NCBI RefSeq assembly: GCF_017565645.3
Contig: NZ_CP086136.1
Location: 3,641,501-3,705,500 of the forward strand
Reading direction: 5' to 3'
Length of the DNA stretch: 64,000 bases
Source: Bradyrhizobium barranii subsp. barranii
Lineage (GTDB): Bacteria; Pseudomonadota; Alphaproteobacteria; Rhizobiales; Xanthobacteraceae
The position numbers were made by a program, and so were the translations under genes. Within the stretch, counting starts at the first letter, position 1; each line of letters opens with the position of its first letter. Below, piece after piece: positions 1 through 9,044 of this stretch. The notes beneath the pieces are model-generated. The model ran no database searches. It saw only the letters and a program-made list of their open reading frames with translations, and was not told the DNA's origin.

Positions 1-1
1 T

Positions 2-1126
2 GCAATCGTGCCGGATGCCGGCAAGAAGGGGGCGGACGCCGAGGAAAGCCCGCTTGCCGACCTCAAGAAGGAGGCCCAGGGTTTTGGCAACGTCACCAAG
101 GCCACCGTCGGCACCATCCAGCGCCAGCTTCTGGTGCTGGAAAACCAGGGCGGCACCAAATTCTTCGGCGAGCCGGCGCTGACGCTGAAGGACTTCATGA
201 AGACCGACCGCGACGGCCGTGGCATGGTCAACATCCTTGTCGCCGACAAGCTGCTGCAGAGTCCACGGCTTTACGCGACATTCCTGCTGTGGATGCTGTC
301 AGAATTGTTCGAGGAGTTGCCCGAGGCCGGCGATCTGCCGAAGCCGAAGCTGGTGTTCTTCTTCGACGAGGCCCATCTGTTGTTCAACGACGCGCCGAAG
401 GCGTTGATGGACAAGATCGAGCAGGTGGTGCGTTTGATCCGGTCCAAGGGCGTCGGCGTCTATTTCGTGACGCAAAACCCCGTCGACGTGCCCGACCGCG
501 TGCTCGGGCAATTGGGCAACCGTGTCCAGCATGCGCTGCGTGCCTTCACCCCGCGCGACCAGAAGGCGGTCGCCGCCGCGGCCCAGACCTTCCGGCCCAA
601 CCCGAAGCTCGACACCGCCAAGGTGATCATGGAGCTCGGCAAGGGCGAGGCGCTGGTGTCCTTCCTCGAAGGCAACGGCACGCCGACGATGGTCGAGCGT
701 GTCATGATCCGGCCGCCATCGGCCCGCATCGGATCGATCACGCCGGAAGAGCGCAAGGCGATCATGGATGCGAGCCCGGTGAAGGGCAAATACGACACCG
801 CTGTCGATGCCGAATCGGCCTATGAGATGATCCAGAAGCGGATTGCCGGCACGGCTGCGACTGCCGATGCCGGTGCGGCCGATGGCGGTGGCGGCGGCAT
901 CCTCGGCCAGATCGGCTCGATGGTCGGCACCATCTTCGGCACCAATGTCAAACGCGGCCGTCTGTCGACGGGCCAGGTCATTGCGCGCGACATGACGCGA
1001 TCGGTCACCAACCAGGTGATCGGGGGGATGGCGGCAAATCTCGGCAAATCGGTCGCCGGCCAGCTCGGTGGCTCGATCGGCCGCACCCTGGTGCGAGGCG
1101 CGCTCGGCGGGTTGCTGCGAAGGTAG
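2..1126 (+). CDS. HerA-like ATPase (DUF853 family), C-terminal part
   Basis: This is the 3' part of a helicase HerA-like (DUF853) P-loop ATPase; the frame is open to the window edge, so the Walker A half lies upstream. The Walker B strand is clear as 'KPKLVFFFDEAH' (about residues 112-123 counted from the GTG at 8), followed by a sensor-like 'YFVTQNP' and an arginine-rich stretch. The C-terminal 80 residues are Gly/Ala-rich, as is usual for proteobacterial members. The family resembles the HerA/FtsK motors, but its cellular role is poorly defined. The GTG at 8 is internal, not a start, because homologous sequence continues upstream of it. Confidence 0.85.
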   Translation, partial: AIVPDAGKKGADAEESPLADLKKEAQGFGNVTKATVGTIQRQLLVLENQGGTKFFGEPALTLKDFMKTDRDGRGMVNILVADKLLQSPRLYATFLLWMLSELFEELPEAGDLPKPKLVFFFDEAHLLFNDAPKALMDKIEQVVRLIRSKGVGVYFVTQNPVDVPDRVLGQLGNRVQHALRAFTPRDQKAVAAAAQTFRPNPKLDTAKVIMELGKGEALVSFLEGNGTPTMVERVMIRPPSARIGSITPEERKAIMDASPVKGKYDTAVDAESAYEMIQKRIAGTAATADAGAADGGGGGILGQIGSMVGTIFGTNVKRGRLSTGQVIARDMTRSVTNQVIGGMAANLGKSVAGQLGGSIGRTLVRGALGGLLRR

Positions 1127-1163
1127 GCAGAGAAGCCGGATTTGAGGCACTAAAGCCTCCACT

Positions 1164-1288
1164 GCGTCATGGCCGGGCCTTGTCCCGGCCACCACGCCTT
1201 AGTTGCAGCTCGAAGAACGTGGATGCCCGTGCCTTCGCCTCGCCGAAGCGGCTTCGGCCGCGCAGGCGGGACAAGCCCGGGCATGACG
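1164..1288. repeat. palindromic intergenic repeat
   Basis: About 23 bases at 1165-1187 (cgtcatggccgggcc...) recur as a near-perfect inverted copy at 1267-1288 (...aagcccgggcatgacg). The whole forms a 125-bp palindromic element between the HerA-like gene and the glycosyltransferase. It resembles the dispersed palindromic elements of Bradyrhizobium genomes; a stem-loop in RNA is possible. Confidence 0.6.
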
Positions 1289-1419
1289 AAATCTCGCGAG
1301 TATTTGGATGCGATTGCCCCGCACGCCGGGCGAGGCCGAACACCATAAATTCAGGTGAGGGGGGTTCTCCAAGCGTCCGTCGGTCTGCTACGTGCTATTT
1401 GTTGCCGACGGGACATAAT

Positions 1420-2748
1420 GTGACATCACCGAATCTATCAGACAAACTTGGCCCGCACAGAGCCTTGTCGCTACGTGCGCCGCTCGATCTGCTCTTCCTG
1501 ATCTGCTGCGTCCTCCTGACCGCCGACGTGCTCGTTCCCGAGATATTCGGCCACGGCAAGACCAAGGATTATGGGCTGTGGTACTGGGCCGGACAGCAGG
1601 TCCTCCACGGCGGGTCGCTCTATCCCGACGAGATCGGCGCGTATTTCGAATTCATCTATCCACCGCTGCCGGCGATCCTGCTGGCGATCCCGAGTTGGTT
1701 CGGCAAGATCCCGCTCTATGTCGTGCTGTCGATCCTGAACGTGGCGGCATGGTGGTACACGGGCATATTCTCCAATGCCATGACGGGATCGGGCCGCAGG
1801 CCCGGCCCGTGGCTCGAAGCGCTGCCGGCCATGGTCACCGTGACCTTCGTGTTCGACATGTTCGACCTCGGCCAGCCGAACCTCGTGCTGCTGGCGATGA
1901 TGCTGTGGGGCTTCTGGTCGTTGCAGCGTCAGCGGTCCTGGCTCGCGGGCTTCCTGTTCGCGCTCGCTACCGCCATCAAGGTGTTTCCGATCGCGGTGCT
2001 GCCCTATCTGATCTGGCGCAGGAAGTGGGCGGCCACCGTCGCGACGGTCGCTTTCACCGGCATCCTTCTCTATGTCGTGCCTGCACCGATCCGCGGCTTC
2101 GAGCGCAACGCGGCCGAGCTCAAGACCTGGTACCAGGGCATGGTCGGCACGAGCTCGGAAAAGGGCTTTGGCCAGCGCGACGAGCAGAACTGGTCGTGGG
2201 TCAACCAGTCGCTGATTGCCGTCACGCATCGCCTGGTCCGCCCGATCAACTACAATCAGGAAGATCCCAACAAGCCGCCGCGCACGATGAATGTCATCGA
2301 TGTCGACTACAAGACGGCGAACTTGATCGTGCTGGCGTTGTCGGCGTTGCTCGGGCTCGGCTTCCTCGCGGTGATGCCGTCGCAAGCGCGGCGAACGGCG
2401 CGCTCGGATGCGGAGGAGCTCGGCATCCTGTTCTGCCTGATGACGGTGGCATCGCCGCTGGCGCGGCAATACTACTTCATGTGGCTGTTCTTCCCGATGA
2501 CGGTGCTAATGCATCGTGCCGCCTTCGACGCGCGACCGAACGTGCGGTTGGGAACCTGGCTCGCGCTGGGCGCCGCCGGCATCCTCATGCTGCTGTCGCT
2601 GCCGTGGTTTTCCAACGTCATCCAGGCCTGGGGCAATAACCTTGTCGCGACCGCCATTCTTGCAGGTAGCCTCGCATGGCACATCCGGCATCCGCCGGTT
2701 GCGGCTGGCTCCGAGGCGGCGGCGGCGCTAAAACCCGGTACCTCTTGA
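1420..2748 (+). CDS. GT87 (DUF2029) family membrane glycosyltransferase
   Basis: This is a polytopic membrane protein of 442 aa with about ten hydrophobic segments. After the first segment it has the family-typical acidic stretch 'KDYGLWYWAGQQVLHGGSLY' (Asp50), then 'IYPPLPAI' and 'LGQPN', all characteristic of GT87 polyprenyl-phosphate-dependent mannosyl/arabinosyl transferases. The acceptor is unknown; envelope polysaccharide or glycolipid is the inference. The open frame extends back to 1180, but that part is not protein-like and covers a repeat, so I chose the GTG at 1420, preceded by 'gacggga'. It ends 24 bp before the peptidase gene. Confidence 0.8.
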   Translation: MTSPNLSDKLGPHRALSLRAPLDLLFLICCVLLTADVLVPEIFGHGKTKDYGLWYWAGQQVLHGGSLYPDEIGAYFEFIYPPLPAILLAIPSWFGKIPLYVVLSILNVAAWWYTGIFSNAMTGSGRRPGPWLEALPAMVTVTFVFDMFDLGQPNLVLLAMMLWGFWSLQRQRSWLAGFLFALATAIKVFPIAVLPYLIWRRKWAATVATVAFTGILLYVVPAPIRGFERNAAELKTWYQGMVGTSSEKGFGQRDEQNWSWVNQSLIAVTHRLVRPINYNQEDPNKPPRTMNVIDVDYKTANLIVLALSALLGLGFLAVMPSQARRTARSDAEELGILFCLMTVASPLARQYYFMWLFFPMTVLMHRAAFDARPNVRLGTWLALGAAGILMLLSLPWFSNVIQAWGNNLVATAILAGSLAWHIRHPPVAAGSEAAAALKPGTS

Positions 2749-2772
2749 AACTCACAAGTCAGGAATACGACC

Positions 2773-4167
2773 ATGGCCAATGCGCAGCTTCAATCGGTGC
2801 TCGATCACATTGACAAGGATTTCGACAACAGCCTGGAGCGTCTGTTCTCGCTGTTGCGGATCAAGTCGATCTCTGCGGATCCGGCCTTTGCCGCCGACTG
2901 CAAGGCTGCGGCCGAGCATCTCGCCAAGGACATCGCGAGCCTCGGTGTCGCCACTGAAGTCCGCCCGACCGCCGGCCATCCCGCCATCGTCGGCAAGACC
3001 GGGGCGGGCGGACGGCCGCATGTGATTTTCTACGGCCATTACGACGTGCAACCGGTCGATCCGCTCGATCTCTGGCACCGTCCGCCGTTCGAGCCTGTCG
3101 TCACCGACCACGCCGACGGCCGCAAGATCATCGTCGCGCGCGGCGCCGAGGACGACAAGGGCCAGGTCATGACCTTCGTCGAGGCCTGTCGCGCCTGGAA
3201 GAAAGTGACCGGCTCGCTGCCGATCGACATCACCTTCCTGATCGAAGGCGAGGAGGAGGTCGGCTCCAAGAATTTCGTGCCGTTCATCGAGGCCAACAAG
3301 GACGAGTTCAAGGCGGACTACGTGCTGGTCTGCGACACCGGCATGTGGGATCGCAACACGCCCGCGATCACGACGTCGCTGCGCGGTCTGCTCTATGAAG
3401 AGCTGAAGATCACCGCCGCCAATCGCGATTTGCATTCCGGCGTGTTCGGCGGCAGCGCGATGAATCCGATCCGGGTGCTGACGAAAATTTTGGGCGGCCT
3501 GTTCGACGACGACAACCGCATCACCATCCCCGGATTCTATGACGGCGTGAAGGATCTGCCGCCTGATATCCTGGAGCAGTGGAAGAAGCTCAATCTCACG
3601 CCGGAGATGTTCCTCAAGCCGATCGGCCTGTCGATCCCCGCCGGCGAGAAGGGTCGGCTGCTGATCGAGCAGGCCTCCTCGCGTCCGACCTGCGACGTCA
3701 ACGGCATCTGGGGCGGCTATATCGGCGAAGGCTCCAAGACGGTGATCCCGTCGCACGCCTCGGCCAAGGTCTCGTTCCGCCTGGTCGAGGGGCAGGACCC
3801 CCAGAAGATCCGCAAGGCTTTTCGCGACTACGTGACGGCGCGGCTTCCGGGCGACTGCAAGGTCGAGTTCGGCGATCATTCCGCCGCGCCGGCGGTGGCG
3901 CTCGACTGGAACATGAAACCGCTCGCCGCCGCCAGCAAGGCGCTGACCGAGGAGTGGGGCAAGGAGACCGTGCTGATGGGTTCGGGCGCCTCGATCCCGA
4001 TCGTCGCCGACTTCAAGCGGACGCTTGGGCTCGACTCGCTGCTGGTCGGCTTCGGATTGGACGACGACAACATCCATTCGCCGAACGAGAAATACGACCT
4101 CCGCAGTTTCCAGAAGGGTATCCGCTCCTGGGCGCGGATCCTCGCGGCGCTCGCGGACGTGAAATAG
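2773..4167 (+). CDS. M20 family dipeptidase / metallo-hydrolase
   Basis: A cytoplasmic zinc peptidase of the M20/M25/M40 family, 464 aa, full length. The first metal motif is 'YGHYDVQP' (His89, Asp91), the bridging acid lies in 'RGAEDDKGQ' (Asp127), and the catalytic/metal glutamates are in 'EGEEEVGS' (160-162). 'DLHSG' and 'HSPNE' mark the lid domain and the last metal ligand. Members hydrolyse dipeptides or N-acyl amino acids; the substrate is not predictable here. The common 'GRGASDDKG' reads 'ARGAEDDKG'. There is no signal peptide. Confidence 0.88.
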   Translation: MANAQLQSVLDHIDKDFDNSLERLFSLLRIKSISADPAFAADCKAAAEHLAKDIASLGVATEVRPTAGHPAIVGKTGAGGRPHVIFYGHYDVQPVDPLDLWHRPPFEPVVTDHADGRKIIVARGAEDDKGQVMTFVEACRAWKKVTGSLPIDITFLIEGEEEVGSKNFVPFIEANKDEFKADYVLVCDTGMWDRNTPAITTSLRGLLYEELKITAANRDLHSGVFGGSAMNPIRVLTKILGGLFDDDNRITIPGFYDGVKDLPPDILEQWKKLNLTPEMFLKPIGLSIPAGEKGRLLIEQASSRPTCDVNGIWGGYIGEGSKTVIPSHASAKVSFRLVEGQDPQKIRKAFRDYVTARLPGDCKVEFGDHSAAPAVALDWNMKPLAAASKALTEEWGKETVLMGSGASIPIVADFKRTLGLDSLLVGFGLDDDNIHSPNEKYDLRSFQKGIRSWARILAALADVK

Positions 4168-4177
4168 GCGCGGTGCC

Positions 4178-4301
4178 GTAGGGTGGGCAAAGGCGCAAAG
4201 CGCCGCGCCCACCATTCGTCCGCGATCGCGATAGAAGAGGTGGGCACGCTTCCGCCTTCGCTCTTCGAGCTACGGCGGACAAGTCGCTTTGCCGACCCTA
4301 C
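4178..4301. repeat. dispersed repeat element A, copy 1
   Basis: About 124 bp beginning 'gtagggtgggcaaagg' and ending in the inverted form 'ctttgccgaccctac', with an internal inverted pair around 'gtgggcacgcttccgcc'. A nearly identical copy is at 8913-9035 and a related shorter one at 54646-54713. It is non-coding and intergenic, between convergent genes. Confidence 0.85.
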
Positions 4302-4316
4302 GAAGACCCTCTCCTC

Positions 4317-4400
4317 GTCATTGCGAGCGTAGCGAAGCAATCCAGAATCCCTCCACGGGCACAGTCTGGATTGCTTCGTCGCTTCGCTCCTCGCAATGAC
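4317..4400. repeat. palindromic element B, copy 1
   Basis: An inverted repeat with arms 'gtcattgcgagcg' and 'tcctcgcaatgac' plus inner arms 'caatccaga/tctggattg'. A related element is at 55337-55408. It sits directly beside element A, filling the 4168-4496 gene-free gap together with the terminator at 4412-4439. Confidence 0.8.
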
Positions 4401-4411
4401 GGCGCAAATAA

Positions 4412-4439
4412 AAACGCCGCCCGGAATTGGGCGGCGTTT
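4412..4439 (-). terminator. intrinsic terminator, probably bidirectional
   Basis: Perfect 11-bp stem aaacgccgccc / gggcggcgttt with a 6-nt loop. A-rich flank on the left and T-rich on the right let it work on either strand. It lies about 60 bp downstream of the class II aldolase stop (minus strand). Confidence 0.75.
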
Positions 4440-4496
4440 CATTCCGAAACGTGCAGAGGTAGTTCGAGAACTATCCTACACGAAACCTCGAAAATC

Positions 4497-5276
4497 TCAA
4501 GACCGGTAGCCCGGCAGCTCGCGGTCGAGCTTGCGCAGCAGCGGCGGCCAGACCAGGTTGGTGGCGCGCAGCTCGGCGCGGTCGCGGTTGGCGAGCAGCT
4601 CGGTGTTTTTCTCGATCGCAATCTCCTCGACCGGATAGACCGGCGTGCCCAGCGCGCGCGTGCGCACCTGCATCGAGCAGGCGCGCTCGAGATGGTACAT
4701 GCGCTCGAACGCTGAGGCGACCGACCGGCCGACCGTCAGCGTGCCGTGGTTACGCAGCAGCATGTGGTTATGGTCGCCGAGGTCCTTCTGCAGCCGCGGC
4801 CGCTCGTCGTGGTCGAGCGCGATGCCCTCATAGTCGTGATAGGCGAGGTCGTGGGTGACGAGCTGGGCAGTCTGGTTCAGCGGCAGCAGCCCTTCCGCGC
4901 TGCTCGACACCGCGGTGCCGTCGAGCGTGTGGAGATGCAGCACACAGATTGCGTCCTCGCGCACCTCGTGGATCGCCGAATGGATGGTGAAGCCGGCCGG
5001 GTTGATGCTGTACTCGCTCTCGGAGAGCTGGTTGCCGTGCAGGTCGACCTTGACGAGGCTCGATGCCGTGATCTCGTCGAACATCAGTCCGTAGGGGTTG
5101 ATGAGGAAGTGATGGTCGGGGCCGGGCACGCGCGCCGAAATGTGGGTGTCGACCAGATCGTCCCAGCCATACAGCGAGACGAGGCGGTAGCAGGCGGCGA
5201 GATTGACCCGTTGCTGCCACTCCGCCTCCGTCATGTTCGACGGCACTTCCTTCAGGCGCGCTTCCGCTGGCGACAT
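4497..5276 (-). CDS. class II aldolase/adducin family protein
   Basis: A 259-aa member of the class II aldolase/adducin fold. Zinc ligands are seen as 'HLHT' (His114, His116) and 'RNHGTLTVG' (His177), with an acidic residue in 'FDEIT' near 67-68, the general acid position in fuculose-phosphate aldolase relatives. The family cleaves or epimerises sugar phosphates, but many bacterial members of this size remain unassigned. It is transcribed alone, with a strong terminator downstream. The upstream side is a repeat-rich gap shared with the glycosyltransferase. Confidence 0.85.
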   Translation of the reverse strand: MSPAEARLKEVPSNMTEAEWQQRVNLAACYRLVSLYGWDDLVDTHISARVPGPDHHFLINPYGLMFDEITASSLVKVDLHGNQLSESEYSINPAGFTIHSAIHEVREDAICVLHLHTLDGTAVSSSAEGLLPLNQTAQLVTHDLAYHDYEGIALDHDERPRLQKDLGDHNHMLLRNHGTLTVGRSVASAFERMYHLERACSMQVRTRALGTPVYPVEEIAIEKNTELLANRDRAELRATNLVWPPLLRKLDRELPGYRS

Positions 5277-5365
5277 GGCTTATCTCTCCGAACATCGTTG
5301 TTGCGGGGAGGGAGCGTAGTCGCGGGTGAGGCTGGCGGCAAGGCGGTCAAATCGCAGCAGCCACG

Positions 5366-5482
5366 CGTAGCCCGCATGGAGCCAACGGGTCGGCGCGAAG
5401 CGCCGCCCGATGACAGGCTCCGCGAAATGCGGGAGGCCTCACGATAGGGTCCCGGATTACGCTTCGCTCCATCCGGGCTACG
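5366..5482. repeat. palindromic element C
   Basis: Starts 'cgtagcccgcatgga' and ends 'ccatccgggctacg' with internal inverted segments ('gcggcgcttcgcg'-type). It fills most of the gap between the aldolase and the GT39-like gene. The outer arms match those of the element at 54646-54713. Confidence 0.7.
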
Positions 5483-5497
5483 GTCCGGAGAAAACTA

Positions 5498-7147
5498 TTA
5501 CGGCGCCGGGATCGACAGCAGGCTGGAAATGCTGCGGCCGCGGATGTCGTAGACGCGGGCGAACACCACGTCGTCGCGCTTGATCTCGACCATCACGGGC
5601 GCGGTGAGGCCCTTGCAGTAGAACTCGCCGAGCGTCATCGCGAAATCGGCCGCGTTGGAATCCCAGCCGATGGTGAAGTCGGGCCCGAGCGCGACCTGGG
5701 CCGGGCGCTGCGGACCGCACACCGCGACCTTCCATTTACGGTTGCCCGGCGCCACTTCCTGCCGCTCGACGATCTGCTCGCGCAGTTCGTCCGAGGCCTG
5801 CTTCAGCGCAAGGCCCCAATAGTCCAGCATGAAGCGGTCGTCGGCGCCGCGCACGGTGCCGGCGATGTGGTTGAAGTGCGTGTATTGATAGGGATGCAGC
5901 CGGATCATCTCGGCCAGCGACAGCGCGAGGCCGAAGCAGAAGGTCGCGAGCACGACGGGCTGCCAGGTGCGGTGGTTGGTGCGCAGGCGCTCCATGGCCC
6001 AGGCAAAGGCGACGCCGCCAAGCACCGCCATCGGCGGGATCACGAAGACGAAATGGCGGATGCCGTTGTACAGCGCCGGCCGCTTCACCATCGCGATCGC
6101 GAGCGGCAGGGTCGCCGCCAGCGTCAGCATCAAGAGGATGGTCTTGCGGCGCGCCGGAACCTCGCGGCGCGGCAGCATCGCGAAGGTGCTGACCACGGCG
6201 CCGCCCATCAGCACCAGCATCACCTCGGGCAGCTGCAGCGCGAACAGCGTCGGCAGATAGGACCAGGGCATATCGGGCACGGAAACAATCGCGCCGTCGA
6301 ACATCTCCTTCCAGGGCTTCTCGAAGAAATGCGAGAAATAGGTCAGGGCCTCGAAGGGATTGCCGGGCTCCATGATCGACCACGGCCAGATCAGGCCCAT
6401 CACGAGATAGCCGAACACGAGGCCCGGCAGCAGCAGGTAGACGACATGGGCGAAGCGGCGGGCTGCTTCGCGGGCGCCTTCGGTGCGCAGCTCCTCCAGG
6501 AACAGCGGCATGAAGCCGATCATGGCGTAGACCAGCGCGAGGCCGCCGAGGACGCGGCAGCCGAGCGAGAGGCCGGCACCCAGGCCGACGATCAGGATCG
6601 TGCGCGGCGACGGCTGCGGATATTCCTCGGCGAGGCGTACGAGGCCGAGCATCAGGATGATCATGGCCACCGCGAAGGGCGCGTCCTTCGGGTTCATGAA
6701 CATGTGGCCGTAGAAGATCGGGCAGAGCGCGAGCAGCAGGAGCGCGGCAAGGCCGGCAAGGGGCCCGCCGATGCGGCGGCCGAGCCGCCACGTCACCGCA
6801 AGCCCGATCACGCCGACCATGGCGCCGAGCAGGCGTCGCGTCTCGAACAGCTCGAGCGGAATGACCTTGTGCAGGAGAGCCGCGACCATGTCGAAGCCGC
6901 CGCCATACATGTAGAGATTCGCGAAGGAGAGCGCCGCGGTGTCCCTGAAGCCGGAACCGAACATGCGCAGCAGCAGGTCGGCATATTCAGCGTGGGTGTA
7001 ATCGTCCCAGCCGAGCCCGTAATCGCGGAAGGTCAAGCCTGCAGTGACGGCGACCGCAGCCAGCACCAGCATGGCGAGATCGTCGCAAGTCCGTTCAACC
7101 GAGCGCCGCAGCGGCGTGTCGATCGCCGAAGTCGTGATGGATGTCAT
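5498..7147 (-). CDS. GT39-like (PMT family) membrane glycosyltransferase
   Basis: A 549-aa polytopic inner-membrane protein. After the first membrane segment it carries the acidic motif 'GLGWDDYTH' (Asp48, Asp49), the position of the catalytic aspartate in PMT/ArnT-type lipid-linked glycosyltransferases, and a second acidic loop 'NPKDAPF' (Asp155). About ten hydrophobic helices and a C-terminal periplasmic part of roughly 100 residues follow. It probably transfers a sugar from a polyprenyl phosphate to an envelope acceptor; donor and acceptor are unknown. Monocistronic. Confidence 0.75.
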   Translation of the reverse strand: MTSITTSAIDTPLRRSVERTCDDLAMLVLAAVAVTAGLTFRDYGLGWDDYTHAEYADLLLRMFGSGFRDTAALSFANLYMYGGGFDMVAALLHKVIPLELFETRRLLGAMVGVIGLAVTWRLGRRIGGPLAGLAALLLLALCPIFYGHMFMNPKDAPFAVAMIILMLGLVRLAEEYPQPSPRTILIVGLGAGLSLGCRVLGGLALVYAMIGFMPLFLEELRTEGAREAARRFAHVVYLLLPGLVFGYLVMGLIWPWSIMEPGNPFEALTYFSHFFEKPWKEMFDGAIVSVPDMPWSYLPTLFALQLPEVMLVLMGGAVVSTFAMLPRREVPARRKTILLMLTLAATLPLAIAMVKRPALYNGIRHFVFVIPPMAVLGGVAFAWAMERLRTNHRTWQPVVLATFCFGLALSLAEMIRLHPYQYTHFNHIAGTVRGADDRFMLDYWGLALKQASDELREQIVERQEVAPGNRKWKVAVCGPQRPAQVALGPDFTIGWDSNAADFAMTLGEFYCKGLTAPVMVEIKRDDVVFARVYDIRGRSISSLLSIPAP

Positions 7148-7459
7148 GGCTATTGGTGACCCGGAATCCCCTCTTGGCCCTGCTGGTGCCCGCGGGCCAC
7201 TTCCCCGGAATCCCTATAGCGCAGTTCCATTACCAAGTAATTGGGCATTATGGCTAAAATCCTGATGCGACGCAGCAAATCCAGACAGTTGAGAGCAGCT
7301 TAGAAGTAGCGGGCCGTAGCTGAAGGGAATGTGAATAAGTCCCTGATATCCTTCCCTTTAGGAACGCAGGCTCTAATTCGCCGTTGGCGTGGAACACCGT
7401 ATGACGGTATCGTGGCGTAACGGGTGTCGCGCACGGCTGCGCGACCAGGGGTGAGTTCG
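7148..7459. other. divergent intergenic region, 312 bp
   Basis: Locally AT-rich compared with its surroundings (7220-7340), consistent with promoters for the divergent GT39-like and membrane-protein genes. An imperfect inverted repeat 'ccattac-caa-gtaattgg' lies near 7227. I found no convincing -35/-10 pair and no RNA gene. Confidence 0.4.
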
Positions 7460-8320
7460 ATGAGCTTGGCATTGTTGATTGTGGGGATTTTCGCCATCCT
7501 GGCGGGCCTCCTTACGATCCTGTTCGGCTTCACCGTTAGGGAGGCCAGCCTCGGCAGCACCCTCATAATCTCCGGCACCATTGGCGTCTGCTCCGGAATG
7601 TTACTGGCCGGCCTCTACGTCGTGGTCGTGGAACTGAAGGGCATCGCCCGCCGGTTGGCCGGATCGGCCGTGCCGGGCGAGGTTCGGGTCAGGCCCGTGC
7701 TGCCGGGCCTCGCGGTGCCTGGCGCGCCAGTGTCCGAGCCGTTCCCGGCATCGGCGACGAAAACCGAGCCACCACCGGCCGCGGGTCTGCCGCCGTGGCA
7801 GAGCGAGGCCGCCGCGCGCGAGCGTCCGCGCGCCGAACCGCCGCCGGAGCCGGAAGCTCCGACACCGCCTGCGGCTCCGGAAGCGCCGCGCCGCCGCAAC
7901 CTGTTGTTCGCCTCGTCCTCCCGCAAGGAGCGCGAGCGCGCGGAGGCGAAGGCGACAGAGAGCTTGCCGCCGCAGCCTCATGACGAGCCCACGGAACCGG
8001 CCGCCCCGGAGAGTCAGCCGGCGAGCTTCGACGATGCCTGGCCGAGGCCGGACCGTATGCGGCCACCGGAACCGCCGGCCGCCGGGCGTCGCCCGCCGCC
8101 GCGCTCGCCGTCGATCTTTACCGAGCCCGGCCCGCCGCCGCCTCCCCCCGAACCGACGCCGGTCGAGCAGGCGCCCGTGACCGTGCTCAAATCGGGTATC
8201 GTCGACGGCATGGCCTATTCGCTCTATTCCGACGGCTCGATCGAAGCGCAGATGCCGGAAGGCATGATGCGCTTCGCCTCGATCGACGAACTGCGCGCCC
8301 ATCTCGACCAGCGGTCGTGA
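7460..8320 (+). CDS. membrane-anchored Pro-rich protein of unknown function
   Basis: 286 aa. Two hydrophobic helices at the N-terminus (about residues 2-24 and 32-56) are followed by a long Pro/Glu/Ala-rich, probably disordered cytoplasmic region (70-240). A short conserved-looking C-terminal domain contains 'DGMAYSLYSDGSIEAQ'. I do not recognise a named family beyond the alphaproteobacterial hypothetical group. The ATG at 7460 is chosen over an upstream in-frame codon at 7424 because the membrane helix begins right after it. It precedes mucR in the same direction with a 157-bp gap. Confidence 0.65.
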   Translation: MSLALLIVGIFAILAGLLTILFGFTVREASLGSTLIISGTIGVCSGMLLAGLYVVVVELKGIARRLAGSAVPGEVRVRPVLPGLAVPGAPVSEPFPASATKTEPPPAAGLPPWQSEAAARERPRAEPPPEPEAPTPPAAPEAPRRRNLLFASSSRKERERAEAKATESLPPQPHDEPTEPAAPESQPASFDDAWPRPDRMRPPEPPAAGRRPPPRSPSIFTEPGPPPPPPEPTPVEQAPVTVLKSGIVDGMAYSLYSDGSIEAQMPEGMMRFASIDELRAHLDQRS

Positions 8321-8477
8321 GACCGCCGCGTCCAAGTAGAGCGCCATCTTTCTTGTCACTTCGTCAGTAATCAGCTCATATTCGTCAGTCGTCTTATTTC
8401 GGCCGAATGTATTGTTGACACGGAATACTTAGGCGTCGTCTCCCGGCGAGACGCAAGGTCAGGGAAAGGTCGGGCCC

Positions 8478-8894
8478 ATGTCGGATAACGGGGCTAAGAA
8501 TTTCATCGAGCTGACGGCGAGCATCGTGTCCGCCTATGTCGGCAACAACCCGACGCCGGCGGCCGATATCCCGAACCTGATCAGCCAGGTGCATGGCGCC
8601 TTGGTGCGCGTGTCGTCAGGCCGCACCGAGACCGCGCCGCTCGAGCCGGCCAAACCGGCGGTGTCGCTGAAGAAGTCGATCGCGCCGGACTATCTGGTCT
8701 GTCTGGAAGACGGCAAGCGCTTCAAGTCGCTGAAGCGCCATCTGCGCACCCAGTACAACATGACGCCGGAGCAATATCGCGAGAAATGGGGCCTGCCGGC
8801 CGACTATCCCATGGTCGCGCCGAACTACGCGGTGGCGCGCTCGCAACTGGCAAAGCAGATGGGACTGGGGCAGCAGCAGCGGAAGCGGAAGTAG
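8478..8894 (+). CDS. mucR: MucR/Ros family transcriptional regulator
   Basis: 138 aa, the usual Ros/MucR length. The DNA-binding domain has 'CLEDGKRFKSLKRHL' (Cys75, Asp78, His88) and then 'TPEQYREKWGLPADYPMVAP'. The second cysteine of Ros is Asp here, and the residue where Ros has its last zinc-binding histidine is Tyr93 within 'RTQYN', so this protein may fold without zinc, as reported for some Mesorhizobium homologues. MucR proteins repress exopolysaccharide, motility and symbiosis genes by binding AT-rich DNA, and often their own promoter. The 8321-8477 upstream region is AT-rich and suits autoregulation. Confidence 0.92.
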   Translation: MSDNGAKNFIELTASIVSAYVGNNPTPAADIPNLISQVHGALVRVSSGRTETAPLEPAKPAVSLKKSIAPDYLVCLEDGKRFKSLKRHLRTQYNMTPEQYREKWGLPADYPMVAPNYAVARSQLAKQMGLGQQQRKRK

Positions 8895-8912
8895 AGCTAC
8901 GCGCTAGATCCG

Positions 8913-9035
8913 GTAGGGTGGGCAAAGGCGCGAAGCGCCGTGCCCACCATCTTTCTTCAATCGCGCTGGAAATGGTGGGCACGCTTCCGCCTTCGCTCTC
9001 CGAGCTACGGCGGACAAGTCGCTTTGCCCACCCTA
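8913..9035. repeat. dispersed repeat element A, copy 2
   Basis: Close copy of 4178-4301, same orientation: begins 'gtagggtgggcaaaggcg', ends 'gctttgcccaccctac'. Here the terminal inverted arms are perfect, making it the better-preserved copy. It fills the convergent gap between mucR and sufE and could act as a transcription end. Confidence 0.85.
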
Positions 9036-9044
9036 CGAAGCTTC

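Noticed and set aside
2752..4215. Minus-strand frame opposite the M20 peptidase
   Set aside because: Antisense shadow; the plus-strand metal motifs identify the true gene.
4178..4400. CRISPR-like repeats
   Set aside because: Elements are palindromic, unique per site and not in regularly spaced arrays; no cas genes.
8414..8445. Sigma-70 type promoter for mucR (ttgaca at 8414)
   Set aside because: No -10 match at 16-18 bp, so I could not support a specific promoter.
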